Positions 42,960-52,576 of a DNA stretch of 57,837 nt are shown piece after piece. Numbering within the stretch: position 1 is the stretch's first letter; each line of letters begins with the position of its first letter. Origin of the DNA: Veillonellaceae bacterium (GTDB lineage Bacteria > Bacillota > Negativicutes > JAAYSF01). A model generated the notes under the pieces. That model saw only the letters and a program-made list of their open reading frames with translations. It had not been told where the DNA came from and searched no databases. The stretch covers positions 1 through 57,837 of the forward strand of contig JAAYSF010000016.1 in assembly GCA_012523975.1 (NCBI GenBank), given 5' to 3'. The translations under genes were made by a program, and so were the position numbers.

Positions 42960-43532
42960 CTAAAAATCTCGGTTTATAAAGGTTCTGAAGACCACGTGGA
43001 CTGCAGCTAACAACGCCCCAACAGCATCGCTAATGAGATCGGTATTAGTGTCCCACAGACTAGGCTGACTGGGCGGACTAGGATGAGACAGGCTATCGGT
43101 GAAAAATTCGAGGATTTCGTAAGAGGCCCCTATACTTAAACCAAGACAGGCAGCCAGGATAAATTTTACTGGCTTGACAACAGGGTTTGCTATCATCTGA
43201 ACCACTAAAACATAGAAAAACAATGCGAAAGCATATGTCCCAAAGATATGCAGAACTTTATCAAAGACGGCTGATGTCGTATATAAGTTAAAACAGTAGC
43301 CGAACAAGCCGTCAATCAAAATGGCAAGCATCACCAATACCCGGACATAATTGTTCATAATAAGGCCATATCTGGCCTCAAGGAAGGTGTATACCACCAT
43401 AAAAACGGTAGTTCCTGCCACACTTCGCATATAATCGGGCCGCCCCTGATAAGCCAGTGCTAAAATAACTGCTATTTGTAGTATTAAAAAAACAACGGTG
43501 ATTGTAACTATCGCCCGTACATTTCTGACCAA
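42960..43532 (-). CDS. Integral membrane protein, YjdF/DUF2238-like
   Basis: TTG 43532 lies eight bases after GGAGGT. The 190-residue protein has about five membrane helices. The core pattern DKVLHIFGTYAFALFFY, GASYEILEFF and DTNTDLISDAVGALLAAV corresponds to the VanZ/YjdF-type DUF2238 arrangement, in which conserved His, Glu and Asp residues line the membrane. Function unknown. A hairpin, ACCGAGATTTT with AAAATCTCGGT, overlaps the stop codon. Confidence 0.75.
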   Translation of the reverse strand: MVRNVRAIVTITVVFLILQIAVILALAYQGRPDYMRSVAGTTVFMVVYTFLEARYGLIMNNYVRVLVMLAILIDGLFGYCFNLYTTSAVFDKVLHIFGTYAFALFFYVLVVQMIANPVVKPVKFILAACLGLSIGASYEILEFFTDSLSHPSPPSQPSLWDTNTDLISDAVGALLAAVHVVFRTFINRDF

Positions 43533-43602
43533 GAAAAATACCTCCAGCTCTTGCTATTTTGCTGAAAGTATGCCCAAATTAGCGAAAAAATTGTAATGCT
43601 AA

Positions 43603-44091
43603 CTAGCAGTGGTGACTCTTATATCTTCGCATTCCTAACCAGGCTGCCCATAAAAGAATAATCAATAGAGTCGCGCCCATATCGAGATAAATGGAGCCAA
43701 AATTAGCTGCTGCACTACTAGCTGGCACGGATGCTCCTGTAATGTGTCCAACGCCGGCGCCGAGCATGAATACCGACCAGCCGATAACTACAGCATGCAC
43801 GAAACTGCCTCTGATCCATATAGCCATCAGGCCAAGCAAGCCCCAGACTCCGGCATAAATGGCGATATCCTTATGCAAAGGACTCAACGCCCAGCCAAGC
43901 ATCGAGGCTACTCTTTCAGGGAAAAACACCTGCCCAATAAACGCTGCCATGCTCACAAGACCAATACCAAAGAAAATGCAATAAAGCACTAATAGTTCCA
44001 TGCCTCTTGTTTTATTAAGACTTCTTCGCTTGACAATCAAATGAATTATCCCGGCAGCTAGACCCAGCAACAAAATCGTGGCATTAAACAA
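43603..44091 (-). CDS. Small integral membrane protein, possibly DUF6790
   Basis: The 162-residue protein has about four membrane helices and starts with TTG 44091 after GGGGGATTAC. Notable segments are FFGIGLVSMAAFIGQVFFPE, DIAIYAGVWGLLGLMAIWI and GAGVGHITG. This recalls the DUF6790 family, though that is from memory. It precedes the DUF2238-like gene on the same strand by 70 bases and may be co-transcribed with it. No function can be assigned. Confidence 0.65.
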   Translation of the reverse strand: MFNATILLLGLAAGIIHLIVKRRSLNKTRGMELLVLYCIFFGIGLVSMAAFIGQVFFPERVASMLGWALSPLHKDIAIYAGVWGLLGLMAIWIRGSFVHAVVIGWSVFMLGAGVGHITGASVPASSAAANFGSIYLDMGATLLIILLWAAWLGMRRYKSHHC

Positions 44092-44230
44092 AGTAATCCC
44101 CCGCCTTTCTTTGATTGTGCCAATCCTAGTGCACTATATGCAGACCGGCCCTTCAGTAGAACAATCTACCAATTAGAATTGAAAATATTGTAAATGATAT
44201 ATCAGCCACTACCTTTTTTTACAGAAAAGA

Positions 44231-44264
44231 GACTCAACCGGCAGCATAAGACTGCGGTTGAGCC
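44231..44264 (-). terminator. Terminator of the Arg/His-rich protein gene
   Basis: CTCAACCG pairs with CGGTTGAG, with an inner CAG/CTG pair, followed on the leftward strand by TCTCTTTTCTG. Confidence 0.7.
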
Positions 44265-44288
44265 TGCTATTCTTTGCTTATAAGCTGG

Positions 44289-44924
44289 CTATGTGCTAAA
44301 CCACAACGAGAAAAAAGTGTCGTGGTTTTCATAATAGCAATCATCGTCACGAATTAGGATAAAGACCCCATTGTGAAAGAATCCGATACTGACTAACTCG
44401 TCATAATCGTTATAAAACATAATCGCATTAACTACCCGATGATTATGATACCAAAAACCTGCGCCATGCCTATCTATCCATCGGTACGGGCGCAGCCCCG
44501 GAAATCTGTCGTGCCATTCATGGTTCTCAATCAGTATCATATGGTGTTGAACTGAGTGACGGTCAAAACGTTCATGCCACTTGAATGGAATATGAGCCCG
44601 ATATGAGCGTTCTACCGGGCGCCAATGCTTCTGATTGTACTTTGGATGAGACCAGTCATGATGACCATCGCGCCGACGATCAACCCGCTGGTGATGGCGC
44701 TGCTCGTGTCTATCACGCTCTACTCTCTCGCGCTGCTGTTTATCCCGCTCCACTCTCTCGCGCTGCTGCTTATCCCGCTCTTGCTGTCCCCGAGCCTGCT
44801 CTGCCAAATTGTAATTATCTTGTAAGTTAGCATGCTGACGATAATTTATGTTATTCTCTGCTTTTGTCACCGAGGGTATCGATAAAACAAACATAACGAG
44901 GCATAAGATGATTATCCTTTTCAT
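44289..44924 (-). CDS. Secreted Arg/His/Gln-rich protein with 10-residue duplication
   Basis: The 211-residue protein has a signal peptide cut near VTKAEN. A basic low-complexity segment (about residues 45-95) contains two identical DKQQRERVER units, then RHEQRHHQRVDRRRDGHH. The second half is aromatic and His-rich (HWRPVERSYRAHIPFKWHER, FDRHSVQHHMILIENHEWHD). Many His residues could bind metals. It is probably a periplasmic or surface protein, and no family is recognised. GGAGGG precedes ATG 44924. Confidence 0.75.
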   Translation of the reverse strand: MKRIIILCLVMFVLSIPSVTKAENNINYRQHANLQDNYNLAEQARGQQERDKQQRERVERDKQQRERVERDRHEQRHHQRVDRRRDGHHDWSHPKYNQKHWRPVERSYRAHIPFKWHERFDRHSVQHHMILIENHEWHDRFPGLRPYRWIDRHGAGFWYHNHRVVNAIMFYNDYDELVSIGFFHNGVFILIRDDDCYYENHDTFFSLWFST

Positions 44925-45137
44925 TTTTGATCCCTCCTTCTTATGCGTAATATGTTCAATGATATGCCAAAGATTGACTAATCATTCCAAATGTTTCAGC
45001 GAGACGATTATGACTGAATGAGAGCTTGAACTAGCTTAATCTAATTGTACCAAAATTAGGAATATTTTGAAGGAAGCCGTAAAAGTTTCTTGAAAATAGG
45101 TTATCATATAGTAATTATTAATCTTAAGGAGCAAATA

Positions 45138-46415
45138 ATGGGACATATCATAAACGATGAAAAAGAATATCGGATGCTCCAGCAGCGACTGGACTATAAC
45201 CTTACAGGAGCCCCCTATTCGCCTATCTTTATGGACATATTAAAAATACTATTTACACCACAGGAAGCTCACATCGCGCGTCAAATTCCCTTAAGGCCAA
45301 CCCTGTTATCGACCGTTGCCGGTAAGCTTAATATATCAGCCGATGAGTTACGCGAAAAAATTCTTGCGATGGCTGAGCGGGGACTGGTATTTGATTTCGA
45401 ACATAAGGGGCAGACCCATATTGTGCTGGCACCGGTTGTTATCGGCTTTTTCGAGTTCATTTTTATGCGCACTCGCGATAACTTGCCTCTTAAAGAACTT
45501 GCGGAGTTATTTGAAGAATACATGAGTAATAATGATCGCTTTGCCCAAAGTATATTTGCAGGATCAACTCAATTAGGCCGAGCTTTAGTCCATGAACAAG
45601 CCTTACCGAGCCAAGATTATTCCTAAATATTAGATTGGGAAAAAGCCAGCGCCATTGTAGCTTCGGCAAAAACCATCGGCGTCTCGCTATGCACTTGCAG
45701 GCATAAGGCCTACCATCTCGGCAGAAGCTGCGATGCGCCGTTGGAAACATGTTTAACTATGGGACGAAGCGTGGATATTCTTATAAATAAAGGCTTGGCC
45801 AAACCAATAACCACTAGTAAAGCTTTACGGATTATTGAAGATTGCAGAAGTATGGGCTTAGTGCAGATAGCGGATAACGTGCAGAAAGATGTGGGCTTTA
45901 TATGTAATTGCTGCAGCTGCTGCTGCGAATTTATTCAGGCTATAAAACGATTTGAGCTTAGAAATGCAGTAGTTTCTTCTAATTGGCTAGCTGCCGTTGA
46001 TGCTAATAAGTGCCGCAGCTGCGGGGCCTGTGTAAGAGCCTGCCCGATTGGCGCCTTGGATATCGACAATAACCACGCAAGCAAACCAACCTGTGACGAA
46101 ACGCTGTGTCTAGGCTGCGGTGTCTGCGCAGCAGCTTGCAAATTCGACAGCTTGACTATGACTCCACGTAAGCAGCGCGTAATCGTGCCCGAGACCGCTT
46201 ATGACAGAATCATATCAATGGCCATTGAGCGCGGCAAACTAGCGAATTTAGTGTTTGATGATCCATCCAAACTAAGTCACCGAGCAATCGGGCGAATCAT
46301 TGGAACTGTCGAAAACTCCTCACCTGTTAAGGCTTTACTGGCAATTAAACCTATAAAATCCGCCTTTTTAACTGCCGTTGTATCAAGGATAAAAAAAGCC
46401 ACAGGAGCAGATTGA
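45138..46415 (+). pseudogene. 4Fe-4S ferredoxin-domain protein interrupted by an in-frame TAA
   Basis: One reading frame runs from ATG 45138 (AAGGAG upstream) to 46415, with a single TAA at 45624-45626 in between. Sequence on both sides belongs together: before it is a winged-helix-like domain (about 1-160), and right after it ILDWEKASAIVASAKTIGVS leads into CTCRHKAYHLGRSCDAP. Later come CNCCSCCC and two cluster motifs, CRSCGACVRACP and CLGCGVCAAACK. The intact form of about 425 residues resembles Fe-S proteins with an HTH domain and a dicluster ferredoxin found in anaerobes. The stop could be a mutation, a sequencing error or a readthrough site. Confidence 0.85.
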
Positions 46416-46420
46416 ATTAA

Positions 46421-46446
46421 AAAAGGTAGTCCTATTTGGACTACCT
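46421..46446. terminator. Convergent terminator after the Fe-S gene
   Basis: AAGGTAGTCC pairs with GGACTACCT around TATTT, followed by AATTAATTTTT. Confidence 0.8.
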
Positions 46447-46464
46447 AATTAATTTTTACGACCC

Positions 46465-46722
46465 TTACTCAAGAAAACTATAGGCATAGTAATCGATTGT
46501 TACGGCTGAAACTGCTTCTAATTCATCAGCTTTTACCGCGCTGACTTTTAGTGTAGGCGCTAGGTCGGACTCGGTTGACGGAATAAATTCCATTTCGCTT
46601 GGAACGGCAGAAACTGTTATTGAGTCCTCGGCATTACCAATAATGACTTTTGGTGCAAGCGCTAGGTCGGACTCGGTTGGCGGAACGAATTCCAATTCTT
46701 GAGTATAGAATCCCGGTCTCAC
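46465..46722 (-). CDS. Small protein of 85 residues with internal duplication
   Basis: GTG 46722 lies after a strong AAGGAGGTG. The product contains two copies, 34 residues apart, of a LEFVPPTESDLA / MEFIPSTESDLA unit followed by a K-V segment and a VSAV ending, and it closes with DYYAYSFLE. At the DNA level GCGCTAGGTCGGACTCGGTTG is repeated exactly at 46557-46577 and 46659-46679, so the duplication is fairly recent. There is no signal peptide, Cys or membrane helix. Family and function are unknown. Confidence 0.65.
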   Translation of the reverse strand: MRPGFYTQELEFVPPTESDLALAPKVIIGNAEDSITVSAVPSEMEFIPSTESDLAPTLKVSAVKADELEAVSAVTIDYYAYSFLE

Positions 46723-46855
46723 ACTTTCACCTCCTTATCATGCCTTTTTTGTTTCACCTATTATATGATATTCAGGTTAGAAGTGAAACGTAACGACACT
46801 CTAAGTTTGTGAAATTTTTATTGTAATGAAATGGAAATGGAGACTTATCGCTGTG

Positions 46856-47533
46856 TTACTGCTTAGGCAAGTCTTTAGCCATATCGCTCATATCCATAAT
46901 TTCTACTCCCGCCGGAAGCTTGAAAATATCCGCCGGCTGGGCGCCCACTTTAAGATTTTTATATTCAATAACCATGTTTACACCTTCAGGATCACTCAAT
47001 TCTGCCCGCACCGGAATACCATAATCTTCCCTCACCCATAGCTTTGTCTGAGCCTTGCTGTCTTTCTCTTGAACGAGCACAACCTTGCACTTAGCACCAT
47101 CATAGGTTGTTGTCTCAAGAACTTTGACTTTAGCAGCATCTAAATCCTTTGTAAATTCATCAGGCGTATCAGTATTATTCGCGTCATCGGCAAAAGGCAT
47201 TTTGAAGGCTGTCCCTTGTGCCGGGATATATGTATACATCACCTTGGCCTCTTCGTCAACAATTGTAATCGTCTTATCATTATTTACTGTTATTTCACTT
47301 TTCATATTCTTGTCTGAAAGCCACATCTTACCGGACATGCTTTTACCGGCGGCTGTCATTACAAAATCATATGACATTCCCGGCAAATTTTTTCCTTTGG
47401 CAAATAGTTCGTCTACCGTCTCTTCTTTTGCTGCCGGAGCAGCTTGTTTCCCTCCGCTTCCCCCGCAGCCGGCAAGCCCAAGGCTGACGACCGCAAAGCA
47501 TAATACCAAAAATAATACGGTAAATCTTTTCAT
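46856..47533 (-). CDS. LolA/DUF4412-like lipoprotein
   Basis: ATG 47533 follows GGAGGGAAG; the frame stays open upstream through an unrelated gene and is not used. The 225-residue protein has a lipobox LGLAGCGG and then a beta-rich domain (about 45-215): GMSYDFVMTAAGKSMSGKMW, KTITIVDEEAKVMYTYIPAQ, GIPVRAELSD and PADIFKLPAGVEIMDM. The last motif is characteristic of LolA/LolB-fold outer-membrane sorting or DUF4412 proteins. It is 14 bases from the membrane protein gene upstream, implying an operon. Confidence 0.85.
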   Translation of the reverse strand: MKRFTVLFLVLCFAVVSLGLAGCGGSGGKQAAPAAKEETVDELFAKGKNLPGMSYDFVMTAAGKSMSGKMWLSDKNMKSEITVNNDKTITIVDEEAKVMYTYIPAQGTAFKMPFADDANNTDTPDEFTKDLDAAKVKVLETTTYDGAKCKVVLVQEKDSKAQTKLWVREDYGIPVRAELSDPEGVNMVIEYKNLKVGAQPADIFKLPAGVEIMDMSDMAKDLPKQ

Positions 47534-47547
47534 AATTTTCTTCCCTC

Positions 47548-48144
47548 CTAGTTCATTGTCAACATACCGATTTCCCGGTTGGACAGCTCGCGATAGGCAA
47601 TGGCCATCCCAGTTGCGCCAAGCGGCATGGTCAGAATCACCGGTAACAGGAATAAGAAAGCCCCAGCGCCAGACAAAAGCCCAATTACAAAACTGTAAAG
47701 CCAGATTATAAGAGGGTTGTTGGTTTTGAACCATTGCAAAGCCTTTTTCAGCGCGGCTATCGGCTCATAATTCTGTTCAACGACTAGGCCAACAGCCAAA
47801 ATAAAGATTATTCCTAGGACCGGGCCAACCAATATTTGGACGATAAATCCAACCACTGGAATAGAACCAAGCACGATCGCGATAAGCGTCACTACCCACA
47901 AGGCCGCAACGATAAGGAATGTCGGGGCAAATTTGTCAAAATAACCCCATACTTCTTTAATTCCTGCTTCTTCACCCCGCATAAGCTTTAAACAAAGCAT
48001 GAGCAACCCGCCTGTCAGTGGCCCAGCGAGAATACCGGCAGTAATCAATGACCCGACCGCTGCTACCAGTGTTGCCAGGATAAGTGTCATAAAATTCCGA
48101 CGATAAAGTTCAATGCTTTCACGGATATTTTGGGTAATGTCCAT
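47548..48144 (-). CDS. Polytopic membrane protein (DUF975 / GDPD membrane domain-like)
   Basis: The 198-residue protein begins with an amphipathic RESIELYRRNFMTLILATL and has about five or six membrane helices. The layout (SIELYRRNFM, GPLTGGLLMLCLKLMRGEE, YFDKFAPTFLIVAALWVV, YEPIAALKKALQWFKTN) is like DUF975 or the membrane domain of glycerophosphodiester phosphodiesterases. Function unknown. It shares an operon with the LolA-like lipoprotein, so a joint envelope role is plausible. Confidence 0.75.
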   Translation of the reverse strand: MDITQNIRESIELYRRNFMTLILATLVAAVGSLITAGILAGPLTGGLLMLCLKLMRGEEAGIKEVWGYFDKFAPTFLIVAALWVVTLIAIVLGSIPVVGFIVQILVGPVLGIIFILAVGLVVEQNYEPIAALKKALQWFKTNNPLIIWLYSFVIGLLSGAGAFLFLLPVILTMPLGATGMAIAYRELSNREIGMLTMN

Positions 48145-48293
48145 CCTTCTTTACCCCCTTACTTTTCAAATGTAATAACTCCTTACACTTATTACATTAT
48201 CTGCTTCTATTCGCATCAAATCAAAAATTTCCTTGTATTGTTTTCCCTAAATTTCAAATTAATGGTTTTATTGATCTTTTTAGTATTATGCGT

Positions 48294-48321
48294 AAAAAAA
48301 AACCCGTGAAATTCACGGGTT
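48294..48321 (-). terminator. Terminator of the diguanylate cyclase gene
   Basis: AACCCGTGAA pairs with TTCACGGGTT, followed on the leftward strand by TTTTTTTT. Confidence 0.9.
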
Positions 48322-48368
48322 AACTCGATTAATTTTACTTCTATGTCCTTAAATCATCTGGCTATTAG

Positions 48369-50903
48369 CTAGGTATCCTGCAAATTTAACTTATGCAGAC
48401 GTTTCATGGCATACATCTCGGTATCAGCTTGTTTAATCAGCATATCGACTGAAAGTGGATGTGCCGGATCATATTCAGCAAATCCCTGACTTACACAGAT
48501 GGGGTATATATGATGATGTTCTGTGTTATAGCCTTCAATATTCTCTTCAGCATCTGCCCAGATACTTTTGGCTTGCGATAAGTCACAATCCGGCAGGATG
48601 AGTAAAAATTCATCGCCGCCAAATCTGCATAAAACATCGGATTTGCGTAATCTTTTTAAAATTAATTGACTTGCAGTTTTTATTAATTTGTCACCTTCCT
48701 GATGACCATAGGTATCATTAACCGTTTTCAACTCATTTACATCGATAAAAACAATTGATAATTTGGTGTTATTTTTATCAGCCTCGTCGATTTGCTCCTT
48801 AAGAAACGCCAATCCTGTACCACGATTCAATAATCCGGTAAGATAGTCCGGTGTTTTTAAAAGTTTTAGCTGGTCCTTTGCCCGCTTACGCTGAACGTAA
48901 GATACAGTGCTCAGGATTATTAGTAATACTGCCAGCCCAATGATGAAATATCTATCATTATTTAAAACAGGCTTATTAATTATTATAGTGTTCTCAGGGA
49001 GCAGTTCCGGATCGATATTATATTTTCTGAGATAATTGTAATCAAACATATATTTATTAGGGCTTTGCTTAACAATCGGTATCTCTTGCGGCTTCTCCCC
49101 TTTTAGGATACGAAGCACGATAGCGGCAGCTGTCTCACCTTGATAGTAACCGCTGGAGAGCATCCCGCCAATAGTGCCATGATCCAAGTAAAAATCCCAA
49201 ACCGAATAAATTGGTACTGCTGACTTCGCGGCAATGATCCGAATGCTTTCCTCATAAGAATAAATGTTATTAGATTTGTCTTTGTTAAAACTCATCAATA
49301 AAATAATTGTATCATTAGGCAACTCAGCCACGCGGTCTTGTATTTCCGACATATTCATATCTTCATAGAAGGTAAAGTTGATTGCCGGGAATTTGGGAAT
49401 AACATCGGTTAATAACTGTTTATTTACCTGTCCGGTAACACTTCGGTCATTAATAATGACGATATTTCTAACTTGCGGCTGCAATTTCAAAGCTACTTCT
49501 ATGGTTTTTTTGACATCAAGCGTTTCAACAACCCCAGTGATTAGGTTGTTCTCTGTAAGACTGCTATCCTGAAAATAATTCACGCCGCAAAAAACGATGG
49601 GTACATTGGGCAAAAGTTCCTGGCCGTATTTAAGCAAAAAATTATAGGCGTCATCATCCGAAGTAATTACCGCATCATAGTGTTTATTTTTAAGCTTGTA
49701 TTTATATAACTCGTATAATTTTGGGATATATTCCGGGCTGGTATTCTGCTTGGCATCCATAAACTCATAATAAACATCAATATCGGTGTTAGAATTTAAA
49801 ACAGATTTGATGCCGGCAATGAGACTATCCGTCCACGACATGCCGCTATGGTATGAATTGAGGACTAAAACTTGTTTTTTACCGGAGTAAGTATCATTGA
49901 TTATTATACTTTCCTGGGGCAGGTCCGAGTGTTTAATATTAAAACGTTTTAGTTGGGTTCTATCAAACATATAGTGGTTAGGACTTTCTTTTACAATGGG
50001 GATATTTGAAACCGGCTCACCATTTAAAATTCTTTGTGCAAGATTGGCGGCTAGTTCCCCTTGGTAGTAACCGCTGGTAAGCATTCCGCCCACAATCCCG
50101 TCACCTAAAGAAAAGTCCCAAACTCCATAAATAGGAACGGTACTGCTTGCTGAAATTTGCGATATACTCTCAGCATAGGAAAACTTATGACCGGCTACAT
50201 CCTGGAAGAAGATCAAAAACAGCACCAAACTATCAGGCGGCAAGTGGGCAACTTTTTCTTTGATTTGCTCCATATCGTATTCTTCCAGGGATATGAAGTT
50301 AACGCGGTCTTTAAATGCGGGAATTGTATCTAGCAATGTTTTCCCAATCGACTTGCCCGTCATGGTGTTATCATTGATAACATAGATATTCTTGGTGTTA
50401 GGGTGCAATTCCAATGCGATATCTAAGGTTGATTTTATATCTTGTCCTTCTACTATACCGGTAAAGTGATTCTGGTTAGCCAGCATTGAATCAGTAAAAT
50501 AATTAACGCCGCAGAAAACGACCGGAGTATTCGGAAAGAGACGATCGTGGTATTTTAGTAAAAAAGCAAAGGCCGGATCATCAGAAGCGATGATTACATC
50601 GAACTTTTTGTCTTTAAATTTATATTTATACATTTCAAAAAGCTGAGAGATATAGTTATTGTCAGATATTCTATGGGTATCCATATATTCAACTTGCATG
50701 TCAATATTTCGGGCATTTGGACCAAATACCGACGTAATTCCTTCAATAATATTGTCGCTCCATTTATAGTCTTTATGATAGGAGTTTAGTACCAGAACGG
50801 ATTTTTTAGTATTGCTTTGCGCCAAGCTCAATGGCATTACGCTGCTCATCAGTATAATTAATAAAAGCAAACAAAGGCATTTTCGTTTAGAAATATGATT
50901 CAC
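48369..50903 (-). CDS. Diguanylate cyclase with duplicated periplasmic binding-protein-like sensor
   Basis: The 844-residue protein has a signal/anchor helix, two tandem ABC-substrate-binding-like domains (about 35-340 and 343-655), a membrane helix (about 660-680) and a C-terminal GGDEF domain. The sensor halves repeat VLVLNSYH, a VIFCGVNYF-type core and NxRSVTG-type segments at matching positions. The GGDEF site reads RFGGDEFLLILP near residue 757, with an RKSD inhibitory I-site five residues before it. It should make c-di-GMP in response to an external ligand. GTG 50903 is the likely start. It stands alone, with a strong terminator. Confidence 0.93.
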   Translation of the reverse strand: MNHISKRKCLCLLLLIILMSSVMPLSLAQSNTKKSVLVLNSYHKDYKWSDNIIEGITSVFGPNARNIDMQVEYMDTHRISDNNYISQLFEMYKYKFKDKKFDVIIASDDPAFAFLLKYHDRLFPNTPVVFCGVNYFTDSMLANQNHFTGIVEGQDIKSTLDIALELHPNTKNIYVINDNTMTGKSIGKTLLDTIPAFKDRVNFISLEEYDMEQIKEKVAHLPPDSLVLFLIFFQDVAGHKFSYAESISQISASSTVPIYGVWDFSLGDGIVGGMLTSGYYQGELAANLAQRILNGEPVSNIPIVKESPNHYMFDRTQLKRFNIKHSDLPQESIIINDTYSGKKQVLVLNSYHSGMSWTDSLIAGIKSVLNSNTDIDVYYEFMDAKQNTSPEYIPKLYELYKYKLKNKHYDAVITSDDDAYNFLLKYGQELLPNVPIVFCGVNYFQDSSLTENNLITGVVETLDVKKTIEVALKLQPQVRNIVIINDRSVTGQVNKQLLTDVIPKFPAINFTFYEDMNMSEIQDRVAELPNDTIILLMSFNKDKSNNIYSYEESIRIIAAKSAVPIYSVWDFYLDHGTIGGMLSSGYYQGETAAAIVLRILKGEKPQEIPIVKQSPNKYMFDYNYLRKYNIDPELLPENTIIINKPVLNNDRYFIIGLAVLLIILSTVSYVQRKRAKDQLKLLKTPDYLTGLLNRGTGLAFLKEQIDEADKNNTKLSIVFIDVNELKTVNDTYGHQEGDKLIKTASQLILKRLRKSDVLCRFGGDEFLLILPDCDLSQAKSIWADAEENIEGYNTEHHHIYPICVSQGFAEYDPAHPLSVDMLIKQADTEMYAMKRLHKLNLQDT

Positions 50904-51070
50904 GTTAGTCCCTTATCTCCTTTTAGCGCATTATAAGTGAGACTTGCTTATTAATTGTGAAAATTCGACATGCTGCTTACCCTTCCTGCCATAATTTTAG
51001 CGGACAAGTTAATTTAGCAACAACTAGATAGTTGCTAATCAAAAATAAATTACTTAACCGCCGATTGTGC

Positions 51071-51076
51071 TATAAT
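51071..51076 (+). promoter_or_regulatory. Extended -10 box upstream of the AEC permease gene
   Basis: TGTGCTATAAT forms a TGn-TATAAT extended -10, about 60 bases before the start codon. No clear -35 is visible. Confidence 0.5.
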
Positions 51077-51137
51077 TAAGAAAGTATTGCCATTTTAAAA
51101 AGAAGAAAGTGCCTAAGATCGGCACGCGAGGCGTAGA

Positions 51138-52085
51138 ATGGATGTAACAGCCAAACTAATTTATATAGTTACCGACCTGATGATGCCGCTGATGCTTGGC
51201 TACTACTGCCGGCAGCGGCAGTGGCTGAGTGAAGCCTTGTGCAATAAAATTATTGAAGTCAATATTACAGTCTTTTACACAATTTTGGCGGCATTGAGTT
51301 TCTGGATACTGCCGCTCAATCTTGCATTGCTCTGGTTGCCGGTTTTCGGAATATTGCTCAGCTTTATCCCCGGGCTTACAGGCTACCTGATTGCCCGGAA
51401 AAAATATGACGATGGCCCGGATAAGGCCAGTTACTTAGCGTCAACCATGCTGTCCAACATTGGGACACTCGGCGGTTTATGCACCTTTTTCCTGTTCGGG
51501 GAGCCAGGGTTTGCCTATATTCAGATAGTTGCCATGTTCCAGAACCTCGTCTTTTTCTTGTTCTGTTTTCCTATGGCCAATTATTATAACAACCTGCTGT
51601 CACAGCAGGCCGGTAATACTCGAAAAATTACCTTTGCCGAGCTCTTCTTTAACCGCAACCAATTGCCGGTAGCCGGAATAGCTGTCGGAATGCTGCTGTA
51701 TGCCGGCGAAGTTCCCCGCCCGGAGTTTCTTGGCGATTTGTTTAATATCCTAATCCACATTTCAGCCTGGTTTGCACTGTTTCCGGTGGGTTATTCTATC
51801 CAATTCTCCGAAATGAAACATTACTATCGCAGCATCCTCGATATTTTACCCGTCAAATTTATTATCACTCCGCTGGTTGGCTACCTCGTCGCCAGCAAGC
51901 TTTTTACTGACCCGGTGGTGCTAGGCACTATCATTATTGCCGCCAGTACGCCTACCGCCATTAACGCCGTCGTCCTTACCCGCCTGTATAATTTTAATGT
52001 CCACTTAGCCAGCGCCGCATTCTTCCTCACAACTACGGTATTCCTCACTGCTATTTACCCTGTTCTCTTTTTCTGGCTCCAATAA
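51138..52085 (+). CDS. AEC-family (auxin efflux carrier) permease
   Basis: The 315-residue protein has about ten membrane helices in two five-helix halves, as in the AEC family, with MMPLMLGYYCRQRQWLSEAL at the start, STMLSNIGTLGGLCTFFLFG in the centre and AASTPTAINAVVLTRLYNFN near the end. Bacterial members transport malate, malonate or other weak organic acids. The ribosome site (GAGGCG) is modest. A 14-bp terminator follows the stop. The substrate is not predictable. Confidence 0.9.
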   Translation: MDVTAKLIYIVTDLMMPLMLGYYCRQRQWLSEALCNKIIEVNITVFYTILAALSFWILPLNLALLWLPVFGILLSFIPGLTGYLIARKKYDDGPDKASYLASTMLSNIGTLGGLCTFFLFGEPGFAYIQIVAMFQNLVFFLFCFPMANYYNNLLSQQAGNTRKITFAELFFNRNQLPVAGIAVGMLLYAGEVPRPEFLGDLFNILIHISAWFALFPVGYSIQFSEMKHYYRSILDILPVKFIITPLVGYLVASKLFTDPVVLGTIIIAASTPTAINAVVLTRLYNFNVHLASAAFFLTTTVFLTAIYPVLFFWLQ

Positions 52086-52096
52086 AGCTGCGACTT

Positions 52097-52130
52097 AAAG
52101 CCTTAACCGCTTCTGGCGGTTAAGGCTTTT
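52097..52130 (+). terminator. Terminator of the AEC permease gene
   Basis: AAAGCCTTAACCGC pairs perfectly with GCGGTTAAGGCTTT around TTCTG, followed by TTGTATT. Confidence 0.9.
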
Positions 52131-52211
52131 GTATTATCACATATCCGACCGTAACAAGCGCTACCTTGCCGACATATTATGTAGTATAAATTTGTCTAAG
52201 GAGGCAAAGGC

Positions 52212-52298
52212 ATGGATGAACTTGATCGCGACGACGACCGTAAGAAAAAGCATACCATACTCTGCTGCGCCCCAAACGAAGTTGCTAAAATACAGTAA
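52212..52298 (+). CDS. Possible 28-residue peptide, perhaps a frameshifted remnant
   Basis: The 491-base gap after the permease gene contains one well-placed start: AAGGAGGCAAAGGC then ATG 52212. The product, MDELDRDDDRKKKHTILCCA plus PNEVAKIQ, ends at TAA 52298. One frame over, the sequence stays open and encodes NAFGLNEIKNKIRFIENQSS and more to 52392, so an older gene of about 60 residues may have shifted. No family recognised. Confidence 0.4.
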   Translation: MDELDRDDDRKKKHTILCCAPNEVAKIQ

Positions 52299-52576
52299 TG
52301 CCTTCGGCTTAAATGAAATTAAAAACAAAATCCGCTTTATCGAAAATCAATCCAGTCTGCTCACAAACGAAATCTTTAGGCCTGTTTTGTAACTACTTTA
52401 TTGGCTCTATAATTGGTGAGCTCAGTAAGCTACGTTTTCCGCCAGCAAATCAGACTGCGAAGAATAGCGAAAGGTTTCGCTTAAACCGGTGAATTTGCTA
52501 CTATAACAGCAGGAAAGATATCTTCTGCGGCGAATTATTACTTGTAGATATTTTTTAGAATTTGGAGGTTATTTCT

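Noticed and set aside
52129-52392. Rightward 87-residue open frame
   Set aside because: Its start lies within the permease terminator and has no ribosome site; only the AAGGAGG-led ATG at 52212 in another frame is supported.
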